DNA of 13,748 nt. Source: Candidatus Omnitrophota bacterium. GTDB lineage: Bacteria > Verrucomicrobiota > Verrucomicrobiia > Limisphaerales > UBA1319. Position numbers and translations under genes: made by a program. Shown here piece after piece: positions 1 to 7,102 of the stretch (position 1 is the first letter of the stretch; each line of letters begins with the position of its first letter). The notes beneath the pieces were generated by a model, which had not been told where the DNA came from, did not search any database, and was given only the letters and a program-made list of their open reading frames with translations. The stretch covers positions 1-13,748 of the forward strand of contig JAMCZD010000040.1 in the NCBI GenBank assembly GCA_023473405.1. The letters run 5' to 3'.

Positions 1-49
1 TCATGCGCCGCCTCATTCCCGGCCCGCCGTTGCTCCCGCGCCTTCCGCG
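1..49. repeat. Left arm of 49-base inverted repeat at window edge
   Basis: Bases 1-49 are the reverse complement of bases 425-473 with a single mismatch (38 against 436). The pairing rule is position i with 474-i, and it breaks at position 50. The arm reaches the window edge, so it may be longer. In the mutL frame the protein reads as MutL down to the codon at 50-52 and stops resembling MutL exactly where the arm begins. A foldback or chimeric join at a contig end is the simplest explanation; a real inverted duplication is possible. Confidence 0.9.
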
Positions 50-1528
50 ATCCGATTCGAGCACGACGTAGAGCCGGCCGATTGAGCCCACCAACCGCAG
101 TGGAACCGACAGCAGCGCGGTCCCGGAATCCGCCGCGGCTTCCTGGGCAGCCGGGGAGGATGGGGGCTTGACCTGGGGCGCCGTGTTGAACGCCCCCGGC
201 GCGGTCTCCGGCTTGCCCTCGGATTGACCCAATGTAGCCGGCGGTGCCGCGAGCGCGGTTCGGGAAGCGCCGTTGAAAACGGACTTGGCCGGGACTGGCG
301 TGCGCGGCTCCTCTGGTTTATCGGGCGCAGGAGCCGATGCGGGCGCCAAAGGTGCAGGAGACAGCGGCAGTGGCGACTGCTCCGCCGATGGTCGAACCGC
401 CGTTGTCGACGGGGGATTGAAGTCCGCGGAAGGCGAGGGAGCAACGGCGGGCCGGGAATGAGGCGGCGCATGAAAGGCCAGGAGGACTTCACGAACAGCC
501 TGAACCACCAAATTACGGACGGCCTTCTCGTGGCGAAATTTCACTTCGCGCTTCGCCGGGTGCACATTGACATCGACCTCCGCCGGACTCACTTCCACAA
601 AGAGGCAGCAGACCGGGTACCGGCCTTTCATCAATGCGGTGTGATAGCCTTCGAGCAGGGCAAAGTTCAGTCCGCGATTCTCGACCGGGCGGCGATTGAC
701 GAACAGGTGCTGGTTGTCGCGGGTGGAGCGCGACATGCCCGGGGCGCCCAGAAATCCCCAGACGCGCAATGATTCATTGGCGGCGCACTCCGGCGTATCG
801 GACGGCGCCAGGGTAGCGGAAAAGTCAACCGGCAGCAGCCCTTCGCTCGAACCATACAGGGCGCGCAACCTTTCCTTAAGGGCGCTTAGGGCGGGACGGC
901 CTGAAGGCTCGGTTTTGAGGGCTGGCAATTGCCAAACCAGGCGATGGTCTTGGATGAAGCCAAAGGCTACCTCGGGGTAGGCCAAGGCGGCCAAGGTCAG
1001 GTAATGCTGGATATGCGCGCGCTCGGTGTCTTCGCTCCGGAGAAACTTCCGCCGCGCCGGCAGGTTGAAAAAAAGTTGGCGCGCCTCGACGCAAGTCCCC
1101 GGAGGCGCCCCTGCTGACTTGACGGCGATCATTTTGCCGCCGTGGATGATTACCTGGGTGGCGTCAACGACCGCCGGATCATGTTCACGCGAGGTGAGAG
1201 TGAACCGGCTGACACTGGCTAGGCTGGGCAATGCCTCACCGCGGAAACCCAAGCTCATCACGGCGTGGAGATCGTCCGCGGATTGGATTTTGCTGGTGGC
1301 ATGCCGCTCCAGGCACAGCAGCACGTCGTCCCGGTTCATGCCGATCCCATCGTCACTAACGCGGATCAAACTGCGACCGCCGGCCTCAATCTCGACCTCG
1401 ATGCGCCGGGCATGGGCGTCCAAGGCGTTCTCGACTAATTCCTTAACGGCGCTTGCGGGGCGCTCGATCACTTCCCCGGCGGCAATCTGGTTGGCAACCT
1501 GCTCCGACAGAAGGCGGATGCGCTTCAT
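1..1528 (-). CDS. mutL: DNA mismatch repair protein MutL, C-terminus cut off at the window edge
   Basis: MutL is the ATPase that links mismatch recognition by MutS to strand removal. The N-terminal GHKL ATPase domain (residues 1 to about 350) is complete. It shows NQIAAGEV (13-20), ERPASAVKELVENALDA (22-38, with E30 and N34 matching E. coli E29 and N33), DDGIGM (59-64), RHATSKI (75-81), GFRGEAL (94-100), LPARRKFLR (156-164), FVNRRPV (276-282) and DVNVHPAK (319-326). A long Pro/Ala/Ser-rich linker follows to about residue 465. The C-terminal dimerisation domain begins with RLVGSIGRLYVVLESD near 478-493, and then the sequence becomes non-MutL because of the inverted repeat at 1-49. The place where an endonuclease motif (DQHAxxE) would come is therefore lost, so its nuclease type cannot be judged. 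The ATG lies 3 bases after the stop of the kinase gene, implying co-transcription. No Shine-Dalgarno sequence is visible. Confidence 0.95.
   Translation of the reverse strand, partial: MKRIRLLSEQVANQIAAGEVIERPASAVKELVENALDAHARRIEVEIEAGGRSLIRVSDDGIGMNRDDVLLCLERHATSKIQSADDLHAVMSLGFRGEALPSLASVSRFTLTSREHDPAVVDATQVIIHGGKMIAVKSAGAPPGTCVEARQLFFNLPARRKFLRSEDTERAHIQHYLTLAALAYPEVAFGFIQDHRLVWQLPALKTEPSGRPALSALKERLRALYGSSEGLLPVDFSATLAPSDTPECAANESLRVWGFLGAPGMSRSTRDNQHLFVNRRPVENRGLNFALLEGYHTALMKGRYPVCCLFVEVSPAEVDVNVHPAKREVKFRHEKAVRNLVVQAVREVLLAFHAPPHSRPAVAPSPSADFNPPSTTAVRPSAEQSPLPLSPAPLAPASAPAPDKPEEPRTPVPAKSVFNGASRTALAAPPATLGQSEGKPETAPGAFNTAPQVKPPSSPAAQEAAADSGTALLSVPLRLVGSIGRLYVVLESDRGRRGSNGGPGMRRRM
425..473. 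repeat. Right arm of 49-base inverted repeat, inside mutL
   Basis: This is the partner of bases 1-49 (48 of 49 identical). It lies inside mutL, at the junction between the end of the N-terminal ATPase domain and the Pro/Ala/Ser-rich linker, and reads normally in the mutL frame (residues about 353-368). It is therefore likely to be the original copy, with the arm at the window edge being the displaced one. Confidence 0.9.
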
Positions 1529-1531
1529 ATC

Positions 1532-2626
1532 TCAAGGCAAGGGCAGCGTAATCGAGAATATGGCGCCGCGCCCCGGCTCCTGACGGGCCTGTATCTGGCC
1601 GTGATGATCGTGAATGATGCGTTGGCAAATCGAGAGCCCCAAACCGGTCCCCCCTGATTTGGCGAAGGTTGCGAACGGCTCGAACAGGCTGCCGGCGATT
1701 TGGGGATCTATACCCGGACCAGTATCCTCGATTTCGGTGACTACCTCCTTTTGCCGAACCGAAAAACGGAAGACTATCTTGCCTCCATTCGGCATCGCCT
1801 CGATCGCATTGTGAATCAGGTTGGCGAAGGCATGGTTTAAGCGGCGGCAGTCCAATAACAGCCGCACCGCCGGCGGCGGATTGTCGAATGAGACCGTGAC
1901 CGATTTTTCGTCCAGTGCCATCTGGTTCTCTTCGATCAGTTGAGCTATAAAAACCGAGTAATCGGCCAAGACCCGCACCATCGCGGCCTGGGTGCCCCGG
2001 GTAAACTCCAGCAGTTCGCAGATCATGCCGTTGAGGCGGTCCACTTGCTTGCGAACCCGGTCGCGGGCCAGCTTCCGCAGTTCCGGCGAGGCCTCCAAGG
2101 CTCCCATGTCGGCCGCCAGGCTGATAATGGCCAACGGATTCTTGAAATCGTGCACGATGGAGCGGGCGAACCGGCCGACCAGGGCCAATCGTTCCGCCTG
2201 CAATACCTCCCGCACGTAGTGATGGTTGAATTCCCGGAGCCGCTGGCTGAATTCCCGCATCAGGCCAAAGGCAAGCTCGGGCAATCGCTCCAAGAGAAGC
2301 AAAAGACCTTTGCGCGGGATATGCCATAACTGCGTCTCCACTTCCGCAATCGCCGAAGCTGATCGAGGCGAATTGTCCAGGACCGCCATCTCACCGAAGA
2401 AATCCCCCGGCCCAAAACGGGATATAATTTGCTGCTTTTGCGGCTCAAGCACTACCGAAATCTGAACCCGGCCTTCCGCGATCACGTAGAGACAATCGCC
2501 AAGGTCACCCTCCCGAAATATTACCTGCCCGGCGGCAAATCGTTTCAGGTCGGCGATGTTCTTCAGAAATTCCTGTTCCCCGGGCGGGAGACCGCAAAAC
2601 AGCTCGGTGGTTTCAAGCGCTACCAT
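1532..2626 (-). CDS. Soluble sensor histidine kinase with N-terminal cyclic-nucleotide-binding domain
   Basis: The 364-residue protein has no signal peptide or membrane segment, so it should sense in the cytoplasm. Residues about 5-120 form a cNMP-binding (CAP effector-type) domain, with the cassette GDFFGEMAVLDNSPRSA at 74-90; R88 matches the phosphate-binding arginine. A helical linker (about 120-150) leads to the dimerisation/phosphoacceptor helix with HDFKNP and H159 as the likely phosphorylated histidine. The HATPase domain follows: N box NLIHNAIEAM (269-278, N273), G1 box DTGPGI (301-306) and G2 box GGTGLGL (325-331). No response regulator is in the window, so it is an orphan here. The frame stays open upstream to 2812, and other starts at 2674 or 2812 are possible. 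I chose 2626 because the conserved domain begins there and the extra residues look like low-complexity read-through. It sits directly upstream of mutL. The ligand is unknown; cAMP or c-di-GMP cannot be assumed. Confidence 0.85.
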   Translation of the reverse strand: MVALETTELFCGLPPGEQEFLKNIADLKRFAAGQVIFREGDLGDCLYVIAEGRVQISVVLEPQKQQIISRFGPGDFFGEMAVLDNSPRSASAIAEVETQLWHIPRKGLLLLLERLPELAFGLMREFSQRLREFNHHYVREVLQAERLALVGRFARSIVHDFKNPLAIISLAADMGALEASPELRKLARDRVRKQVDRLNGMICELLEFTRGTQAAMVRVLADYSVFIAQLIEENQMALDEKSVTVSFDNPPPAVRLLLDCRRLNHAFANLIHNAIEAMPNGGKIVFRFSVRQKEVVTEIEDTGPGIDPQIAGSLFEPFATFAKSGGTGLGLSICQRIIHDHHGQIQARQEPGRGAIFSITLPLP

Positions 2627-2990
2627 GCCGCCGAGCTTAAAGGAGAATAACCGGTCCCGTAAAGCGCATTGCATGCGCCCTGACCGCCCGGGTGAATCTC
2701 GGGGCGGACCTCCGGTCTGCCGGTTTTCGGAACCGCTGCCGCCTGGCCCTGCGCTGCTGAATAATTGTAGTGCAACACAGGTATCCAAACCTGCCGTATC
2801 GCCGATTTCCAAATCGTCAACTCGGCGGTGTTGCGCTACTCCAAATCGTTGGTTAGCCGCGCATTGACCTGCGTTACGGCATAATACAAAGCGAGAGGTG
2901 AAGTGAAACGGGCCTTCATAATGAGAATCGCCCGGTTCCCGCCCAATTTGCTTGTTCTGCCCATGGACCGGCGGATACTGTGTCGAGTTT
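2627..2990. other. Divergent intergenic region between kinase and metalloprotease genes
   Basis: This 364-base stretch separates two genes transcribed away from each other, so promoters for both should lie here. I see no convincing gene and no good -35/-10 pair. The kinase frame remains open to 2812 but without recognisable protein sequence. The only structured elements are a small dyad at 2803-2816 and a direct repeat, TCCAAATCGT, at 2808-2817 and 2840-2849. Confidence 0.6.
2803..2816. promoter_or_regulatory. Small dyad, possible operator
   Basis: CGATTT and AAATCG are separated by two bases and form a perfect 6-base dyad. The half site AAATCG recurs at 2843-2848, and the surrounding 10-mer TCCAAATCGT repeats with a 32-base period (about three helical turns). 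The position in a divergent intergenic region suits a regulator site, but a match this short could be chance. Confidence 0.2.
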
Positions 2991-5900
2991 GTGAACTACC
3001 GCTTCTTCATAGCCATTTTGGCTGCCGGCCTTGCGGTCACCCTTTTTTTTATCCGCCCGAGCTCCGAGAAGAACAGGCGGGTCAACCCGCCCGTCTCTTC
3101 ATCAACTATGAGCAGTAAACCATTGGCACCGTCCCGCGCCGTTTCTCCGCCGCCTGTGCCTTCCTCGGCGCCGTATGCCACCAGTTGCGCGCCTCCGGTT
3201 GTCCATCTAAAACCTGCGGTCAAGCCCGCTGATCCACGGCTTGAGCCTGCCTTTGACCGTTTTAAAGCATGGACACAGGGCTACGTAAACGCGCTTGCGT
3301 CGTCCGACCGGCTTGCCCTGGATAAGCAAGGCGTGCGCCTGGCGCAACAAAGACGTAATGACATGGTTGACCTCATCCAGTCCGATCCGGCCCGGGCGCT
3401 TGAACTGAGCGTGCCCGCCTCGGTGCGACAGAACCTGCCGCCGTCCGTTCTTGCCTTGCTCGAGGAACGTGTGGCGGGCCGTGGTGACCTGGCCGTCCTG
3501 GCGGCCTTGGCTGAGCCGGGACGGGAGAATGAAGTGAAACCGGTCTTCCGCCTTGCCCGAATCAACGGCAAAACCTACCACGCCTTTGTTTATGGGCGAC
3601 GGTTGGGCGAGCCCACCCACAAGAACATCCCGATGCATGGCATTGCCTTGGACGGTCTGCTCGCGGTTGATGAAAACCCCGTTCGGCAGCTTGAGCCCGG
3701 CGAGGCCGCCAAATTCAAAACCGCCGCTCCATACCCGCTCTGCGCTGTGTGCGGCCGGGCACCGTCCGCGCCGGATGAGAAAACGCTGGTCGAGGTCGCG
3801 GGCGAGCCCGTGTTTCTCTGTTCACCTGGTCATGCCGAGACCTTGAACGACCAGTTGATTGCCGCGGAAACCTACCCCAGCCCCGGTGACTTCTCGACCA
3901 GTTCGGTTCAGATCGAGTCCGCCTGGACGGAAGGCACCAAGAAACTGATACTGATCCGCGTTGATTTTTCCGATCTGCCCGGGATCCCGTTTTCCGATAG
4001 CACGGGCGTGTCGCTGATCAGCGGTCTTAACGCCTTCTATCGAGAGTGTTCCTATGGCCGAACCAGCTTCACCCTCAAAGGCGCCGGGTCAGACATCACG
4101 CCCACCTTCCGCATGCCTCATTCTGCCGCGTATTACGGGGCCAACGATTTGTTCGAACAGTTGCGAACGGACGCGCGCGCCGCCGCCACGGCTGCCGGTT
4201 TCAAGCTCGGCAACTATCACTTCGACATCATCTGTTTCGGAAATGTCCCCGGATGGAGTTGGGCCGGCCTTGGTTACATCGGAGCGGCCGGCGTCTGGCT
4301 TCACGCCAGCTTTGACACCGGAACCGCCGCGCACGAACTCGGCCACAACTTCGGACTGATGCATGCCAATTTCTGGGATACCGGCGGGGATAGCGTCATC
4401 GGCCCGGGGACAAGCATCGAGTATGGCGACCCGTTCGATACCATGGGCATGGCAATGGCGGGCCAGAGGCATTTTAATGCGCGTTATAAGAATTACCTGA
4501 ATTGGTTGACGGCAAGCAGCGTCCGGACCTTCACCACCAACGGGGTTTACCAAATCTATCCACATGACCTCACCAATTCCACCGGCGTGCGCGCCTTGAA
4601 GATTTCCCGCAACGCCAGCACCAATTACTGGGTCGAGTTCCGCCAAAAATTCACCGGCAACAAATGGCTCATGAACGGCGTGGGGCTGCGTTGGGCGCAA
4701 TTGGGCAACCAAAGTTCTCTCCTGCTCGATACCACCCCGGGATCGTTGGATGGCAAGGACGACTCGGCCATTGTCTTCGGCCGCACCTTTTCTGACTTCC
4801 CGGCCGGCATTCATATCACCCCGTTGGGAACCGCGGCCACCACTCCCATCTCGGTTCTGGTGATGGTGAATCGCGGGGCTTTTCCCACCAACTTGTCGCC
4901 CATGCTGAGCCTGAGCGCCGGCGGCACCAACGCCTTGCCCAACTCGTTGGTCAATTTTACCGCCACCGCTTCCGATCCGAATGGCGACGGCCTGGCCTTT
5001 TCCTGGGACTTCGGGGACCGGAGTTTCGGTGCCAACACTCCTGTCGTGAGCCATCGTTGGAGCGCCACCGGCCTATACGTCGTTCGCTGCGCGGCATCGG
5101 ATATGAAAGGCGGTCTCGCCAGCGATTCCCTTCTCATCCGCGTCGGTTCACCGACCACTCGAGTGGTTTGCGGCAGGATCACCGCCGACGGCAGCCCGCT
5201 GGCCGGCGTTCGAGTCTCGGTGTCGTCCGCGCAATTTACCATTACCGACAGTGATGGCACTTATAAACTGGCCGGGCTGGCCAATGGCAGTTATTCCTTG
5301 AGTGCGAGGCTTGATGGTTATGCATTCATCCATCCCTATTTCACCAATCCCATCCTGCTCCGGGCCGATACGGCCAGCCGTGATTTCATCGGCATACCGT
5401 CATCCGGTCAGGCCCTGGTTTCGCTGATTCCGACCGGGGCGGTTTGGAAATACCTGGATAACGGATCAAACCAGGGCAGTGTTTGGACTCGAACCAACTT
5501 CAACGACAGCCTCTGGCCGCAAGGCGCGGCCAAACTCGGCTATGGGGACTATGATGACGTTACCAAGGTCAGATTCGGGTCCGATCCGAACCACAAGTTC
5601 ATTACCACCTATTTCCGGCGGCCATTCGTCATAACCAACTTGAACCAGTTAGCGGCGCTGCGGCTGAGCCTATTGCGCGACGACGGCGCGGTGGCATACT
5701 TGAACGGGCACGAGATTTTTCGCAGCAACATGCCGACGGGAACCATCCTCTACAATACCTTGGCCTCGAGCGCCGTAGGCGGCGCCGATGAATTGACCTA
5801 CTTCGACGCTGAGGCGAGCCCAAACCACCTGGTTGCCGGCACCAACCTGTTGGCCGTCGAAATCCACCAATCCGATCCCACCAGTTCCGACCTCGGCTTT

Positions 5901-6152
5901 GATCTCAGTCTAATGGGAGTCACCGCCAGCGAGGCGTACCTGCCCACCTTATCCTGGGAACCCGCGGGAGACGGCTTGCGATTCTTCTGGCCCGCCGCCG
6001 CCACCGGTTGGGCCCTCTATTCCACGCCGGACCTGGCATTCCCATCCGCCTGGTCATCCGTTTCGGCTGAACTCCCGGTCACTAACGGACAAAACAGTTG
6101 CATCATTGTCCCGAACCAGACTCGCCAGTTCTTCAGTCTCCAACGCCGATGA
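2991..6152 (+). CDS. Secreted metzincin metalloprotease with PKD and C-terminal adhesion-like domains
   Basis: This is a predicted extracellular zinc endopeptidase of 1053 residues. Starting at GTG 2991, it opens with a signal peptide or anchor (basic R4, then FFIAILAAGLAVTLFFI). A TTG at 2952 in the same frame would add 13 residues. A Pro/Ser-rich stretch and a propeptide-like region of about 350 residues follow, containing a cysteine cluster CAVC (251-254) and CSPGH (277-281). The catalytic domain carries HELGHNFGLMH at 448-458 (HExxHxxGxxH zinc site) and the Met-turn DTMG around M485; with the downstream NYLNWL segment this resembles the gametolysin/M11 group. A PKD domain (about 634-719, with DPNGDGLAFSWDFGD) comes next, then a carboxypeptidase-regulatory-like beta domain (about 724-803), a beta-sandwich domain (about 810-979) and a short C-terminal domain ending FFSLQRR. 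Such architectures are common in Verrucomicrobiota and Planctomycetota. The native substrate is unknown. Confidence 0.88.
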   Translation: MNYRFFIAILAAGLAVTLFFIRPSSEKNRRVNPPVSSSTMSSKPLAPSRAVSPPPVPSSAPYATSCAPPVVHLKPAVKPADPRLEPAFDRFKAWTQGYVNALASSDRLALDKQGVRLAQQRRNDMVDLIQSDPARALELSVPASVRQNLPPSVLALLEERVAGRGDLAVLAALAEPGRENEVKPVFRLARINGKTYHAFVYGRRLGEPTHKNIPMHGIALDGLLAVDENPVRQLEPGEAAKFKTAAPYPLCAVCGRAPSAPDEKTLVEVAGEPVFLCSPGHAETLNDQLIAAETYPSPGDFSTSSVQIESAWTEGTKKLILIRVDFSDLPGIPFSDSTGVSLISGLNAFYRECSYGRTSFTLKGAGSDITPTFRMPHSAAYYGANDLFEQLRTDARAAATAAGFKLGNYHFDIICFGNVPGWSWAGLGYIGAAGVWLHASFDTGTAAHELGHNFGLMHANFWDTGGDSVIGPGTSIEYGDPFDTMGMAMAGQRHFNARYKNYLNWLTASSVRTFTTNGVYQIYPHDLTNSTGVRALKISRNASTNYWVEFRQKFTGNKWLMNGVGLRWAQLGNQSSLLLDTTPGSLDGKDDSAIVFGRTFSDFPAGIHITPLGTAATTPISVLVMVNRGAFPTNLSPMLSLSAGGTNALPNSLVNFTATASDPNGDGLAFSWDFGDRSFGANTPVVSHRWSATGLYVVRCAASDMKGGLASDSLLIRVGSPTTRVVCGRITADGSPLAGVRVSVSSAQFTITDSDGTYKLAGLANGSYSLSARLDGYAFIHPYFTNPILLRADTASRDFIGIPSSGQALVSLIPTGAVWKYLDNGSNQGSVWTRTNFNDSLWPQGAAKLGYGDYDDVTKVRFGSDPNHKFITTYFRRPFVITNLNQLAALRLSLLRDDGAVAYLNGHEIFRSNMPTGTILYNTLASSAVGGADELTYFDAEASPNHLVAGTNLLAVEIHQSDPTSSDLGFDLSLMGVTASEAYLPTLSWEPAGDGLRFFWPAAATGWALYSTPDLAFPSAWSSVSAELPVTNGQNSCIIVPNQTRQFFSLQRR
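3043..3050 (+). repeat. T8 homopolymer in the metalloprotease signal segment
   Basis: Eight consecutive T bases encode part of the hydrophobic core of the signal segment (TLFFI). A slip of one base would abolish secretion and the rest of the reading frame. A tract this short is only mildly slippery, so phase variation is possible but not shown. Confidence 0.5.
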
Positions 6153-6179
6153 ACCGCACGTTCCGGGGCGGAAATAGTT

Positions 6180-6207
6180 TTGACATTTAGCCTTGTTCAG
6201 CTACCCT
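6180..6207 (+). promoter_or_regulatory. Candidate sigma-70 promoter for the sugar cluster
   Basis: A perfect -35 box TTGACA (6180-6185) is followed after 16 bases by TACCCT (6202-6207), which keeps the T, A and final T of the -10 consensus. Transcription would begin about 12-15 bases before the ATG at 6227, giving a very short leader with no Shine-Dalgarno sequence. It lies just downstream of the protease stop codon, as expected for the first gene of a new unit. Confidence 0.45.
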
Positions 6208-6226
6208 GACCCCCAAAAAAATCCTT

Positions 6227-7072
6227 ATGAGATTCGGCATCAACACCTTCTTGTTTACTTCACCATTCACCAACGAAAGCACCAAGCTCTTTCCCCAATT
6301 CAAGGAGTGGGGTTTTGATTCGGTTGAAATTGCCCTCGAGGACGGATCGCATATCGATCCCGCCTTTGTGAAGGCTGAATTGGACAAGCACGGCCTGGTG
6401 TGCGGATCCATGTGCGGCGCATTCGGACTCGACCGCGACCTGCGTGGCACCCCCGAGGCGCAGCAGGCCAGCCTCGATTACATGAAGGATTTGATTGACG
6501 CGATGGCGGTCTTGGAAACGCCGACCCTGGCGGGCCCGGTCTATTCCGCGGTTGGGCGGGCGGAAGCGGTCCCGGATAAGGAACGTAAGGCGCAATGGAA
6601 ATTGGTGGTCAGGAACCTCAAGAAAATCTGCAAGTACGCCGAGAACAAGAAGGTCGTGATCGCCATGGAACCGCTCAATAGGTTCGAGAGCGATTTCATC
6701 AACACCTGCGAGCAGGCCCTCCAGATGATCGAAGACGTCGGCAGCCCCGCCTTGGGGATTCACTTGGACACCTTCCACATGAACATCGAGGAGAAGGATC
6801 CGGTGCAGGCCGTCTTGCGCGCCGGCAAGCGGCTCGCCCATCTGCATGCGAGCGGCAGCGACCGCGGCGCCCCCGGCCATGACCATGTCGATTGGAAAGG
6901 CATCGCCGCCGCCGTGAAGAAGATCGGTTACAAGCAAGATGTCGTGATCGAATCATTCACTCCCGACGTCAAGGTCATCGCCAAGGCGGCTTCGATCTGG
7001 CGCATGCTCGAACCGAGCCGCGAGGATATTGCGGTCAACGGCCTGAAATTTCTCAAAAAGACTTTCAAATAG
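6227..7072 (+). CDS. Sugar isomerase/epimerase, D-tagatose/D-psicose 3-epimerase type TIM barrel
   Basis: This 281-residue cytoplasmic protein (no signal peptide) is of the xylose-isomerase-like TIM-barrel (AP_endonuc_2) superfamily. The metal-binding tetrad of ketose 3-epimerases is intact: E148 in AMEPLNRFE, D181 in HLDTFHMNIEE, H207 in HLHASGSDRG, and E242 in VVIESF. H184 and R213 also match substrate-contact positions of the family. The spacing is the same as in the characterised tagatose and psicose 3-epimerases, with an offset of about 2-4 residues. Length is typical. Members of this fold also act as inosose dehydratases or on 3-keto-sugars, so the exact substrate is uncertain. It begins a same-strand cluster with the DUF1080-ThuA gene (30-base gap) and the Gfo/Idh gene. 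The ATG is chosen because the barrel's first strand (FGINTF) starts right after it. Confidence 0.85.
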   Translation: MRFGINTFLFTSPFTNESTKLFPQFKEWGFDSVEIALEDGSHIDPAFVKAELDKHGLVCGSMCGAFGLDRDLRGTPEAQQASLDYMKDLIDAMAVLETPTLAGPVYSAVGRAEAVPDKERKAQWKLVVRNLKKICKYAENKKVVIAMEPLNRFESDFINTCEQALQMIEDVGSPALGIHLDTFHMNIEEKDPVQAVLRAGKRLAHLHASGSDRGAPGHDHVDWKGIAAAVKKIGYKQDVVIESFTPDVKVIAKAASIWRMLEPSREDIAVNGLKFLKKTFK

Positions 7073-7102
7073 ACGCCGCTCGACGTTATCCATGTTACCC
7101 AT

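Noticed and set aside
1443..2327. 294-codon minus-strand frame overlapping the kinase and mutL
   Set aside because: It overlaps the kinase H box and ATP-binding boxes in another frame and is Gly/Arg/Pro-rich without motifs.
2864..2887. TTGACC and CATAAT as a promoter for the protease
   Set aside because: The spacing is only 10-12 bases, far short of the 16-18 needed.
2903..3118. Possible 71-residue gene upstream of the protease
   Set aside because: It overlaps the protease signal segment in another frame and has no ribosome-binding site or recognisable features.
4089..5054. 321-codon open frame antisense to the metalloprotease
   Set aside because: It covers the zinc site and PKD domain of the real gene on the opposite strand and has no motif of its own.
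6161..6173. TTCCG-GGG-CGGAA hairpin after the protease stop as a terminator
   Set aside because: The stem is only 5 bases with a 3-base loop, and the T tract after it is interrupted; too weak to call.
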